A DNA stretch of 64,000 nucleotides from Polydactylus sextarius (Eukaryota; Chordata; Actinopteri; Polynemidae), in NCBI GenBank assembly GCA_016801845.1, contig CM028911.1, forward strand, positions 8,230,885 through 8,294,884, written 5' to 3'. A program made the position numbers and the translations under genes. Shown here piece after piece: positions 1 through 10,673 of the stretch. The notes under the pieces are model-generated. The model did not search any database, was not told the origin of the DNA, and saw nothing but the letters and a program-made list of their open reading frames with translations. The first letter of the stretch is position 1. Every line of letters begins with the position of its first letter.

Positions 1-222
1 GAGCACAACGCCAGCCTCCGAGCTACCAGTCCCCGCCTGGCCAATCATTTACCATTCTCCTCCTCCTCTCAGAGTGACGGCTGAACAAGTGAAGGTAAAC
101 TAGTAGCAAGCGCGGAGGAAATAGATGGGAGGGGAGAGATAGAAAACCCGGATCCTAGAGCGCACAGCCACAGCACCGCTCTGGATTCAGCAGGTTTGCT
201 GCAGACAAATGAGAATGATTTT
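1..222 (+). other. Candidate 5' exon / promoter-proximal segment
   Basis: This stretch is more GC-rich than what follows and has a CCAAT-type motif near 40-45 (ggccaatcat). It contains an ATG at about 209 (caaATGAGAATGATTTT) that runs directly into a full-consensus splice donor, GTAAGT. Seen: the CCAAT motif, the donor and the composition change just after it, where a TCTA repeat begins. Inferred: this could be the first exon, mostly 5' UTR, of a plus-strand gene whose intron fills the window. Against it: the coding part would be only four and a half codons, and the last exonic bases (TTTT) are not the preferred AG. It could be chance. No family can be assigned. Confidence 0.25.
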
Positions 223-238
223 GTAAGTTTATTTTTAA

Positions 239-276
239 TCTCTCTCTCTATCTATTTATCTAACTATCTATCTATG
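239..276. repeat. Short imperfect TCTA microsatellite
   Basis: Imperfect tetranucleotide run (tctatctatttatctaactatctatctat) preceded by a short CT run. It lies just downstream of the candidate donor at 222 and marks the change to low-complexity intronic-type sequence. Confidence 0.75.
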
Positions 277-560
277 GGCCATAAATGCAATAACTGACCA
301 TATCTTTGTTCCCCATAATACCAGTATTCTGTGGATAGCTGTCTTGAATCCCTAAAAGGAGTCCAGAAGCACCAGTCTTGGGTTTATGAGAGCATATTAT
401 TTCCTGTCAATCCATCCTCCTTCCATTCTTGGGTCATATTTTACTCCCGGTGGCCACAAGAGAGCACCCTTTCATAAACGAGACAGTCTCCAATGAAGAG
501 GACAAGTGACTGAATCTTCTGCAGCACTCTCCATTACGAGAGTCGTTTCTTGTGTGACAG

Positions 561-686
561 GATGGTGCTGATAGAGTCTGATTGGTGAGTGGACACCACA
601 GGGACCACGATGAAGAACTGAACATTACTTTGAAAATCAGGTGCTTTAATGCTGATTATTTCTTTTCCAAAGCATTGATTGAGCAG
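561..686 (+). other. Candidate non-coding or 5'-UTR exon with strong splice sites
   Basis: A good acceptor (gtttcttgtgtgacag) ends at 560, and a consensus donor CAG|GTAAGT starts at 687, defining a possible 126-nt internal exon. All three frames contain a stop, so it cannot be an internal coding exon over its full length. A second donor, GTGAGT at about 585, would give a 24-nt version. Splicing the segment ending at 222 into it gives a short reading frame that starts MRMILMVLIE and stops soon after at TGA. That looks like an upstream open frame or chance, not a protein. Transcript evidence would decide whether it is a 5'-UTR or lncRNA exon. Confidence 0.22.
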
Positions 687-964
687 GTAAGTACGACTAA
701 AGACTTCAGTTTCCCATCAGTGTCAGAGTTTTTGCACATTTCCACACATCACCTGTCATTAAAAAACAGTGCCTGAGTGATTGTGACGTTGCAGAAGATT
801 GAGTCTCCTCAGGAGATCTTCCTTTCTGTCTGTTCACATGTGGAGATAATCATTTCTGCTAACGACTAATTTCTTCTACAGTTCATTAACGCTCTCTGGC
901 ACACATGATTTTCATCTACACAACACTGAATTATCCAGCAACACCTCTGTATAAATGTTTTCAC
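687..964. other. Non-coding stretch, nothing recognised
   Basis: AT-rich unique-looking sequence between the candidate exon and the TIR element. I see no coding frame, repeat or RNA gene. Confidence 0.5.
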
Positions 965-971
965 ATATGAT

Positions 972-1798
972 ATACAGGTTGGTGACAAATTAAAGGAAAC
1001 AGTGACTTAATTGGTATATAAATACTATGAAAATATCACAGTGCACAGCCCCTGGAGAAATGCTCACAGCCCGTGTCCAGAGACTGCGCTGTAAAAACAA
1101 GCAATCACGACTTCTGTAAGTTTGCGATGTCACTGCCCTCAGCCATGACCCCATCACATCCCATCAACCTCTTTTTGTAAGACAGTAGATGGGCCATCCA
1201 ACACATCACTGAGCAACTCTCTGTCACTGTGTCAGAAAACTACAAGATAAAAAAAAATGATGAAATGCTGCACAGTTGTTGGATGTCAGGAAGAAAATGT
1301 ATCATTGCACTGTCTTCCCCAGGATAGTAACATTAGAAAACAGTGGCTAAAGTTTGCTTTTTTAAATAAAATATAGTTTAGTGTAAGAATGTTTTACACC
1401 GAGTTTGACCTTTATCTCTGCTGACCATTGCATTTGAATTTACTGGTGAACTTTATCAAGCTAAATTAGTAGGAAACAATGTGTTACCTAGGTTCGGCCA
1501 GGTCACGTGTCATTCAGTTGACCAATCAGAAGAGATTCATGAAACACCCTGTTCATTCCCAGAGAAAAGTGGCAAGATATAACACTATAGTGAAATGGTT
1601 TGTGGTACGTAAATACACAAAAATGTATTTTTAATGTTATTAAAATTTTATAATAAACACTGCTAAATATGAGGACTTTAACCAAACAATAAATGTGTAA
1701 TCAAATAGTTTGCAAATGATGCAAATCACCAAAATTCAGAGTTAAACAGCAACAACTGAAAGAAGCTGTTTTTCCCTTTAATTTGTCACCTACTGAAT
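972..1798. mobile_element. TIR-bounded DNA-transposon remnant, about 0.8 kb
   Basis: The two ends are inverted copies of each other. The left end (972-1000) and the reverse complement of the right end (1768-1798) share the 16-base core GGTGACAAATTAAAGG, with CAG-T near each terminus, and match over about 25 positions with a few differences. The heptamer ATATGAT lies just outside both ends (965-971 and 1799-1805), which fits a 7-8 bp target-site duplication. A TA duplication in Tc1/mariner style is the alternative (TA at 973-974, mutated on the right). The interior carries a half THAP domain at 1257-1376 and no other coding sequence. THAP domains are known in P-element and Kolobok transposases, so a non-autonomous derivative of such an element is plausible. 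The class is not proven. Confidence 0.65.
1257..1376 (+). pseudogene. THAP zinc-finger N-terminal half, truncated
   Basis: A 39-codon frame starting MMKCCTVVGCQEE reads as the first half of a THAP domain. It has Cys pairs at residues 4/5 and 10 (C-x4-C spacing from Cys5), followed by the typical SLHCLPQD and IRKQWLKFAF segment, in which the Trp and surrounding basic and aromatic residues match the family (S-L-H-x-F/L-P ... R-x-x-W). The second half, with the CxxH pair and the AVPTIF-type end, is missing: the frame hits TAG at 1374. A GTAAGA donor-like site follows at about 1383, so this may be a mutated first exon. THAP domains bind DNA in a zinc-dependent way and occur in host factors and in P-element or Kolobok transposases. 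Here it sits inside inverted repeats, so a transposon origin is favoured over a host THAP gene. At 120 nt it is too short and broken to be functional. Confidence 0.7.
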
Positions 1799-2373
1799 AT
1801 ATGATTTATATCTGCCTAATAGAGACTCCAAAATAAAATAATAATTTCTATGAAAATGTCACAGATTATTGCTTCCCGGCTTTCTCGAACATTACTCTCT
1901 ACGGGCAGTATCACTGTCTGGCTCATACTGAGTCTCACATTTATTCCTTCTGTTGCTGAGTCACGTTGATGGTCAGTGAGGGGAAGGTTTATCCTTGCAT
2001 GACTTGCACCTCAAGATTGGATTAACACTTGTGTGCAAAATGCTCAGGATTGAATAAAACACTTAAGGGTAAAACAGAGTGAAGCCCAGAGTTTCATGCG
2101 TGGGGTGAGGCTGACAGAAAGCTAGTATTTATGCACGCACACTGCTGTGCCTAAAGCAAGGCCCTTCTCTAAGATGTGACAGTATCTGGCAACAGAACAA
2201 CATTGCTGTACTTTGCTCAAATCCAACTTCAAAGGTCATAATCCGTCTGGACAAGTGATGACTCCCAATGCTTCCCTCTTCTGATGACAATTATGCTGTT
2301 TCCTGGAGCACAGAATACTCTGTGGATTATTTATTTATTCTCTAAGTCTTTATTGTGACTGGTGAGAGAGTAA

Positions 2374-2401
2374 GGGGGGGGGGGGGGGGGGGCGGGGGGG
2401 G
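2374..2401. repeat. G homopolymer tract, G-quadruplex-prone
   Basis: Nineteen consecutive G residues, one C, then eight more G residues. The tract can fold as a G-quadruplex on the plus strand and is a likely site of length variation or assembly error. Confidence 0.9.
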
Positions 2402-4204
2402 TCGAGACGGTGGTGAGAGCAAGAGAGGTTATGCGTGAAATGGAGTTTGCAGGTTTTGTTTGGGACAGATTTGCCTCCTGAAGCTGCAAATGCATTTTCT
2501 GTTTACATGTCTGTGCATGTCGTACTTTGTGATTGTGTTTCTGTACCATTTTACTTCTTGTCCTTTCACATAATAGACCTGTTCTCAAAGTTCTAGCCAT
2601 GTTGAGACATACTTATATGACATTGTACCCAGTCACTTTTAAATCTCAAGCTCTCTGGCGTGAGCTTGTTTGGCTGTTTTTACATCCCTGACTTAAGTAA
2701 CACATTTGCCTCGCTGAGGTCACACAGGATGTTAATACTTTCCAAACTCTAATTAGACGATCTGCCCAGTTCTCCTTCTCTTCAATGTGGATCCTCAATT
2801 ATTACTGAGATGATGACAAAGTTTAACTTGTGATAAGTTCTTATTTTCTTCTGCCCTTTGCTAAGACTAATTGAAGATATAAGTCAAGGGCACCCAATGG
2901 AAAAATGGAGAGGGAAGCTGAGGGAAAGCAGAGCCATTCAAGTGGGATGGAACTCATATGTGGTGTACCATACAGGGGAAGAGACAATGAGAAAGCTAGG
3001 GCTATTATTAAGGCATAATAGGTTATCCGCCGAGGACTGTTTAGCACCGCTGACTCTCCGTTGCTTTGTGTTGCAGGCTTGACATAAAAAGGATCAAGCT
3101 GCCTATCTCTGTAAAACAGAGGGGGTCTAAAAATAGGAGGCATGCTCTAGAAGTTGCTGTAGAGATAATTGAATATTATTTTCAGGAATGATTAAGTTGA
3201 CCTATCCAGTAGACTAATTATTTCTTGCAGGCCAGAGGAGAACTTGTTTAATAGATGTTGGTAGAAGTGAATAAGGCAAAATAAAGCAACCAAACTACAG
3301 GCGTTCTGCTGACCAAGAAAACATCATCCATGGGAAAATGAATAATATCAGTCATTATAGTTTGGTGTGTTGGATGACTGCAGATTAATCTTGCAGTATT
3401 TTAACACTGGTGTCTGTCTGTTTCACTGGAATATTTCCAGGTCATTCAAATCACATAAACCTCCATATGCTCCTATTAATTTTCTAAGGCCTGAAAAAAA
3501 TGACTTTGTTTGCCAAGCTTGTGAGAAATCTCCCTCCACCACTGGGTCTGAGGTGAATGAAATATACTTTATGCTATTTAGTATTGAACACTTTGTTTCA
3601 AAACAGAAATATCCTTGTTACTGCGTGTAGTTTAGAACTCATATATTCATTTAAGTACTTCATGTTATGTCACTTCATTACATTTGCTTTCCTTACATAT
3701 TCATATTTTAAGTAGAAAATATAATTTAAGAAATATATAGAATATGTACCATCATAAGCTGCAACATAAAATGCTGCTTACAAATAATAAAGTAAATAAT
3801 TCATGATAATTATGCACTTTCACATATATATGATAATTACAACAGAAACAAAAACAACAAAAACAGTAAAAACGGTATTTCCTCTGTAAAAACTTAATGT
3901 CCAGTTTTCTGCTGTTCGAATGCAGGAACTTTAATTGTAACAGAATATATCTACTTGAGGTGTTGCTGTTTTTACCCAAGCAAATGATCTGAATAATAAA
4001 GTCTCAGTGTTGCCCTAGAAAATCCACAGACCTCAGTACGACCAATGAAAACTTCATAAATAGTTTTTCATTTAATATATTAATGATTTGTACAACGTTG
4101 ATGACATGTGATAGAGTGGTCAGCACAAAGGTCCTTGGTGTGTTTGTGTACGTGTTCATACTATAAATGTCCATGATCGTGTAAATGTGTGTTGTGAGTA
4201 AGGA

Positions 4205-4242
4205 TGTCTGTGTGTATGTGTGTGTGTGTGTGTATGTGTGTA
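4205..4242. repeat. Imperfect (TG)n microsatellite
   Basis: TG dinucleotides interrupted by two TATG steps. Confidence 0.8.
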
Positions 4243-4644
4243 CACGTCCCTGTCACTGTGCATTGACTTCACCTGTCCTCCACCACTGTAATCCCTGGGT
4301 ACACCTGGGCCATTGGGCTTCAGGGCTTTTAGCAGATTGCATGTGTCAGACTTAGGACAATTACACTGATTGTTGCCCTAGAAACTCACTGCTCACCCTT
4401 TGCTACTGGAGGGGAAAAAGTTAATAAAATTAAAGGCGCGAGAACAATGTGGAAAATGTAAGAATATGTCTGCAAGCTGCTTTTTATATTCATCCATATC
4501 TGTCATACTGTACAGATTTATCACCTTGACAAACAAATCAGAATAGTTTTCATATAGAGAAAGGTCATAATATCACATTTCATAGCACAGAGTGTTTAAA
4601 CCACAATCATCAAAGTAGTCAATACACTCAAACTTCAAACTTTT

Positions 4645-4850
4645 AAATTAATGGGTTGAAAATGAGCCAAAATGGGTTGTTTCTTACCCAGATGCTGAGT
4701 CACTATTGGACAGCAAATGCATTGGGTTAGAATGACCTAGCAAGATGGGTTGGTAATTTAACCCAACACGTGGGGAGATCAATCAACCCAGATTTTGGGT
4801 TATTCTGACAGGGATGTTGGGTTACAGTAACCCAGAACATAATTGAACAT
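4645..4850. repeat. Teleost-type interspersed repeat rich in TGGGTT / AACCCA
   Basis: About 200 bases carry repeated TGGGTT and AACCCA words in both orientations (for example atgggttggtaatttaaccc and gttgggttacagtaaccc), giving many small internal inverted repeats. This palindromic style is common in non-autonomous DNA transposons (MITE-like repeats) of fish. Exact ends and family cannot be set without a repeat library. Confidence 0.5.
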
Positions 4851-4885
4851 TTAACATAATTGACCCATCAATTATGTTACATTAT

Positions 4886-5027
4886 GTTTTTACATTTTTT
4901 TTCTTCTTTTTTCTTTTCAGGAGCCAAAACATTAGACACTTACTCTATTCTAATGAGAAGTAATAAAGAAAATCTTGAATCTTCAATCTTAAATTTATTT
5001 AAAATGTATAAAAAGTTGCACAAAAAA
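4886..5027 (+). other. Strong acceptor-like pyrimidine tract and possible terminal exon
   Basis: A long T/C tract (ttttcttcttttttcttttcag) ends in CAG at 4920, one of the best acceptor-like sites in the window. An AATAAA hexamer follows about 40 bases downstream (4961-4966), so a short plus-strand terminal exon is possible. The downstream frame is Lys/Asn-rich and ends in the (CAAA)n run, and it does not look like a real protein. It faces the minus-strand pseudogene exons convergently. Confidence 0.2.
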
Positions 5028-5071
5028 CAAACAAACAAACAAACAAGCAAACAAACAAACAAAAAACAGTA
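5028..5071. repeat. (CAAA)n tetranucleotide run
   Basis: About ten CAAA units with one CAAG, ending in an A-rich stretch. It could be the simple tail of a retroposed sequence, but no body is recognisable upstream. Confidence 0.8.
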
Positions 5072-5214
5072 AAAAGCAGTCATCGTATATACAAGAACAA
5101 ACGTGGGGACCCGGTTCACTTTCATCCCAGTCCTTCCCAGTCGCTTTCTGTCAATTCTCTGTTGTTCTGTCTTATTGAAATAAAGAATCAAACATGCAGG
5201 AACTAAACTTTTTC

Positions 5215-5567
5215 ATATAACAAAACAATAACAAATAACAAATGCCTGGCTCTTCATCTCCCCAGATGAGAACATATAGGTAAGGTCTGTTCAGCTGATC
5301 TCCACATCCCTTAAGTATTTAACCATGTTGACAACCTGCAATACAAGACCAATCAAAATGACAAAAAAGAATGCGTTCAATGTTAAAACAAAGCAACAAA
5401 ATGTAATGTAATTTTTTAAAGTTTCTAAATATCACTTACAGGTTGAAGGTCAATAAAGGCCTTCAAGGCCTCAGAGACCGTGGGCCACATCATTTTTTTG
5501 TCCATTTTGAAGGCTTGTGGGGGCAAGAAGCTGGGTAGCAGCCTCGTGGCCTTGTATCCTTTGACAT
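5215..5567 (-). pseudogene. C-terminal exons of a SAMD3-like teleost multigene-family protein, frameshifted
   Basis: On the minus strand, an acceptor (cttctag) ends at 5568 and opens a 128-nt exon (5567-5440) reading VKGYKATRLLPSFLPPQAFK ... SEALKAFIDLQP. A perfect donor, GTAAGT, follows at 5439-5434. After a 104-nt intron ending ttgcag, the next exon starts at 5335 in phase and reads VVNMVKYLRDVEIS, then TGA (5293-5291). Just past this stop, a shifted frame reads NRPYLYVLIWGDE and then, shifted again, SQAFVICY. From memory of the family, these resemble the PYVLALGD and QAFVI segments at the C-terminus of fish proteins annotated as sterile alpha motif domain-containing protein 3-like. Two frame breaks in a row indicate decay. 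No upstream exons were recognised between 5570 and 7200. Exon structure is seen directly; family identity is inference. Function unknown. Confidence 0.5.
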
Positions 5568-5899
5568 CTAGAAGAGGGTAAAAGAGGTTTTAAACGGAAG
5601 ACTAAGGGCTGATTGTTTAGAATATGTACTAAACAAGTTCATGGTCAGGGTTAGCTAATATACTCAAGTAGATGTAGACATGGAAGTGCTGGAAGTTGTG
5701 CATTGTTGTGTAATGAAATAGTCAGGCACTTTGTAATGTGGTACAATTTGTCACCATCTGTAAAGTTGAAATTTCTTAGTTATTGTATAACAGAACATAT
5801 TTAACTTCAGTTATTATATTATCCTATTATCATGATTCTATTATTAGCATCATTCCATTCACAGTGGGTCTTGTATGTCTACAGTAAATACAGTCACAA

Positions 5900-6193
5900 T
5901 ATCGCCGGCTTCTTTCGGGCGTAGCTCATGATCGACATCTTACGGGGGTGGGGGGTGTCTGGTCCAAAATCAAAAGCCTTTATTTGAGACGTTTATTGCC
6001 CAAATGTGATAATAAAAGAGACAGGAAATAAGCCGGTATGTCAGATGTCCAACCTTCCACAGTAACATTCCACTCTGTGCCACCTGCGGCTGCTGCGGTA
6101 ACTGTGGCTGTGTTTTACAGGGTAAAAAATGGTCTGTTCGGTCAGGAACAGATTGGTCGTTCGGGAAATCTACCTATAGATAACTATGAATAA
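5900..6193. other. CpG-richer patch with a 51-codon open frame and polyadenylation-type hexamers
   Basis: CpG dinucleotides cluster at 5904-5945 (tcgccggcttctttcgggcg) and again around 6030-6170, against a CpG-poor background. On the plus strand, an ATG at 6038 opens a 51-codon frame starting MSDVQPSTVTFHSVPP and ending TAA at 6191. A donor-like AGG|GTAAAA lies inside it at about 6121. On the minus strand, two AATAAA hexamers lie near 5980-5995, so a minus-strand transcript end is equally possible. No homology recognised; it may also be a young repeat fragment. Confidence 0.25.
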
Positions 6194-9100
6194 CTGCTAT
6201 CGGACAACAAATTGATTACTGTGAATGGAGATATCAATCACAATCACAATAGATGCATTGATGGATTAACCACTACCAGAGCACACATTATCTTTACAAA
6301 TTAATCGCCATCAGGTTGAATAAATGTTTTCTTACAAATGCTAGCTGTCTAACAGCCTTGTTAGCCTGGTGGCTTGCAATTGAAGTTTGTGACTCTGTGA
6401 GAAAACGCAGGCTCCATTCAAATAGCTAACTGTAGGTTAACTATGGGAGGTCAACAGAATACCACTTCAAATCGACTGCGTGTCTGTGCTGAATAATCAC
6501 GATTTCGAGGCAGCTTGGGGCATTTTACATGGCTAAGCTAAGTCGTTCCTAAGGTTATAAAGACGGTTGTGTTGTCGATATGAGAGGTTGTTATCAAAGA
6601 GCAGAGAGGACATTCAAACCTTCTGTGATCTGCTCAGGATCCATAACATTAGTTGAGAGTTTAGCTAAGTGGAACTTTTAATAAAAGGCGTTTGTGCATG
6701 TTTCATATGTACATTCCTGTTAAGATAAGCGAAATGATTGCAAGGTACACACACGAGGGATGCTGCAGTAAAAAGTGAATAATTTAGGTCTGGATCATTA
6801 GGACATGAAAGTCGATTGTACCTTATCTCCCCAGCTGAAGATGATATCCACAGTGTCTCTCTGACTGTGTTTATTATTTTACACATTATTACCATCTTAT
6901 TGGAACACACAAAAGGGAGGAAGTAGATGAAGATGTAAATGTAAGCGTTATGAGGTGGTGAGACTTGGAGGTGAAGAGTGGGTGTGAGCACTAATAAAAA
7001 ATAACATCTGTTCGAAGTGGAGAGACTTGTAGCTATGGAGCTGACGATCAAATCATGGGCTATTAGGAACCACAATGTTAGCGTCATTTTATATAAAACA
7101 AACTACATTTGGTTGATTGATAGGTGGTTGAAAAAAAAACAAAACATCATACACGCTGAATCTCGCCTCCAGTAAACTTCACGTGTGGGAGTTTCCAGCC
7201 CACTGTGGGTCTTTGTCAGGTAATGTCTCAGTTTATTAGTCCTGATATGAACTATAAACCCAAATTTTGTTTATGATAAGGGGCATCAGGGCAGTGCCGA
7301 GTGATGATATATTTCATGGGGGAAACATAATGTACACTTCATAATAGTGGCTGCTCAGCACATTCGCTATGCTAGTCAAGTCCAGACTTTAGAGCGACAT
7401 TATAGCTTCATTTCTCTATTTACTTGCGTGTGTGTATGTGTGTTTGTATGAGAGAGTATGTGTTATGTGTCTAGATTAATGACCACTGGCAAAGCAAATG
7501 CCACCGACTAGCGTTGTACACAAACAGCTTCTAGTTTTGTGACAGTATAGGGAAACGCCTTGGGGTGGAAACATGACTTTTGCTGTCCTCTGTTACTCCC
7601 TCCATCCCTCCCTCTCTTCATCATCCATTGCTGCTGTTCACCTGTGCCACCTCACTAATGATTGCTCAGCGGCTGTGGGTCCACCATGCATCATTTACCA
7701 GGAGTTCCAGAGAGAGAAGAGAGAAAGGGGGTGGGAAAGAAATTCCCTTTTGCGTGCAGTTTGGAAGGCTGAAAGGGAGCAACGGCGATGACCAGAAGGA
7801 GAGAATGACAATAAGGGGAGAAGACGACAGAGGTTCAGACACTAGGATACAAGCATGTGCTGCAAAGGCAGTGTAAAGGGAGAAGGTGAGAATAGGCTTC
7901 AGGGGACCAGAGGCCCATTTTATTAATCACAGCCTTGATCTGGTGGGTAACGCCAACAGCCCTGGGTGGAAATAATTCTCAAGAGTTGCCACCAGTGCAC
8001 CTCTGCCTGCCACAGAGAATGAGTGGAGACTGAGGCAAAACATTCCCCTGAAAACAAGAAACTGTCTCAGCATGACATGATTGTCATTTGCAATTAATGT
8101 AATTAGGCAGTTATTATTATTGAGACAGTTAGCATCCCAAATATGATGCTACATAACATCAATATTTGCAGAGGTGTGAAATTTTCAGAAATTATGGTTT
8201 GACATGTAACAAAGGTGTCATCGTTTAGCAGGAGCAAGAACAGCACAAAGTCACGCTTCTGGTTTGAATGGCACTCAGATTCATAAAGCTATATTTGTGA
8301 ATTTGAAATGAAACAGTTTTTCCTAACACATTTGGATGATTTTCAGTAGTTACACAAAACAAAAGCAGTGTTTCACACTGTTGGAGAAAAAAACCTGCAA
8401 GATGTCGGTGAGAAAAATAGGAAATATCACCTCTGCTCAAATATCACAACAAAGAATTGTTGAACTAAAAGTTTTTTTCCTCCCACCACCAAATGCATGA
8501 TGAGTTGTTTAGTTTGCCACATGTTCAGCAAGCCTAGGCATCCCATGATGCAGCACAGCACAGCAGGGTGGCTTATATCTAAATATCATCCGATCAAAAC
8601 AACTGAATATTGTGCTTCACCTTTCCAAGCATAAAGACAGAGAAAAAGTCAATAGAAGCAAATGACAATTTTTCCACATTGCTCACGCAAGCTGAATGGA
8701 CACTATTATTAGTGTCTGACTAGATAGCCAATCAAGATGATAATAATAGGTTGGATTTCTGCAGACAGAGGATAGATAACACAGGAGCTGACCCTGCAGA
8801 ACTGGCAGCTAGTGGTCATCTTATTAGCCTATAAAAAGCTCAGGTGTGGGCGCGCTTTGTTTGCCTGGACATGTTTTCCCATCACACCAATACCACCTCA
8901 TTTCTGGAGGTGGGAGCCAACAGCGGGCGGGAAGGGGGGATGGGGAAGAGAGGGAGAGAGAAAGTGAAGACGACAGAAAGGGATGAAAAATAGGCAGAGG
9001 AGAAATAGAAGCACTTTTCTGGTACTTGACAATGATAGTACATGTCATGGCTGTTATTAAATAAAATTAAATGAACGAATAGAAATTCTCCACGAGAACA

Positions 9101-10619
9101 GTGCACTCTTGAGTATTTAACCTTTCTGAAAATTGCATTGAACATCTGTAAATGAGCATAATCAATGTATTGGCAGGTTGTTGGAGCAAACTGGAGGCTG
9201 GAAGGACAATCGTGATTTTATCTCATTTTGATGTGTACTTTTTTTCTTTGACCTTTGTGTTTTGGCAGCTGAGCTACTTTCTCATTTTAAGGGATGCAAA
9301 TCCTTGTGTGGTGCAGTCAAATTCATGCAAAGTAGTCAGTTGAGGTTGAATCCACAGACGCCTCAAATCAGGAAGCGGAGATTACATTGCATAGAATAAG
9401 GTCATATGGATATGATGACTGGTTGTGTGTTATAAACAGCCAATGGACAAAATATAGATGGTGTTTTTTAGCCTCTATTGAGGCCATATTGTTAAGATTT
9501 TACAGAAATATCTATATTATTAACACATAAACCTCAAAAACAAAAAACTAGATAATAGAGCTATTCTCAGGCCACGCGTGGAGAATAACAGAAAAGTGGT
9601 GCTAAGATCTTTCTTCTGTCTTGAGTAGAAAAACTCTCTAAAGAAACAATGAGACAGACAAGAGAACAAATGGGCCACCTCTGCACTGTAAGGTAGGTCA
9701 TAACCCGGGATGAATTAATGAGTGAGTTTCGCACCTGGTCATGGGGAACAGACAGGGGTAGTAAAGGTGGACTTCTGATGCTGTTGATGCACCTGCTCCT
9801 CTCATTTTCTTCTTGATTGCTATTTGAAGAATCATGTGGCAGGTGGGTGGGGAAAAGAACAACATCTGTATGAATTCTGACCTCCTTTGTAGTACAATCT
9901 TACAAAGTTCAATGCCTATAGAGAGTAAAACCCAATGATGTGCCAAGCAGCTGGGAGCTTGAAGCATCTGTGTCCCTTCTCCTTGTGACACTTCCTGTGT
10001 TGAAGTATTACAGCGGCTTCTTCTGCGCCTAAAAGAGACAAAAGAACAATCATACAACTAACACTGTGAGTAAGTGTGCTCCCGGGCTCCCACATTCCCT
10101 TTGGAGGGCACACGGCAGCCTTTCATCTCTGCTCCCCTCTGTATCTATCCTCTCATCTCTCTGCTTTATGTTCTGCTTTCCGAGCAGAGTTCAAACACTG
10201 GGGACCAGTTTAAATACTGGAGGTTCCCGCTGCAGTGCTCCAGTGAACTAGAGCATATAGTTGAAACATAAAAAGCTCTGGTTTTTCCTCCCTTAATTTT
10301 TTTTTCAGGTTCGGCATTCACATTTATGGGAATGGTCTCCCCCTTTTTTTAATTAAAGCATGTTAAAAGCAGAATTGGTCGACTGAATGTTGAGTCTTGA
10401 GATTGGGCTCTTAAAGAGCAGGAGAGTTCTCTATGAATGCAAAAGGTGAAAATGGTGAAACATAGAAACATAGAACATGATATTCCAACACTATGTGATG
10501 CAGCATCCAAATACATGATGAAAGAATCAATATTTGAAAAAAAAGCTAAATAAATGAAAGGAAGGAGGATGTACCTGGGTCGATAGACTTGCAGGTGACT
10601 GAAAGGAAATGGGAGCCTT

Positions 10620-10622
<3 letters not shown>
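6194..10622. other. Non-coding stretch, no gene recognised
   Basis: The longest frame here (140 codons, minus, 6665-7087) lacks any domain, signal or splice context and has the composition of random sequence. A purine-rich run lies at 8925-9015 (GGGA/GAGA type). A block near 8085-8130 contains taatgtaattagg and may be regulatory. Otherwise unique-looking AT-rich DNA. Confidence 0.5.

Positions 10623-10672
<50 letters not shown>
10623..10672. repeat. (GT)25 microsatellite
   Basis: Fifty bases of pure GT. The THTHTH-type open frame that crosses it on the minus strand is an artefact of the repeat. Confidence 0.98.

Positions 10673-10673
<1 letters not shown>

Larger units (their letters stand above)
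1806..4639. other. Non-coding stretch with a G run and a short TG repeat
   Basis: No gene recognised. The segment around 2850-3090 is of normal complexity and ends in an acceptor-like ttgctttgtgttgcag (about 3060-3076), but no paired exon could be defined. A long G run lies at 2374-2401. The part from 3630 to 4140 is strongly AT-rich. Open frames here are short and random in composition. Confidence 0.5.

Noticed and set aside
2331..2600. Proline-run frame on the minus strand
   Set aside because: The proline stretch is only the translation of the G homopolymer.
3905..3930. tRNA-like gttcgaatgc phrase
   Set aside because: No cloverleaf arms or A box can be formed around it.
6665..7087. 140-codon minus-strand frame
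   Set aside because: Random-looking composition, no domain, no splice or promoter context.
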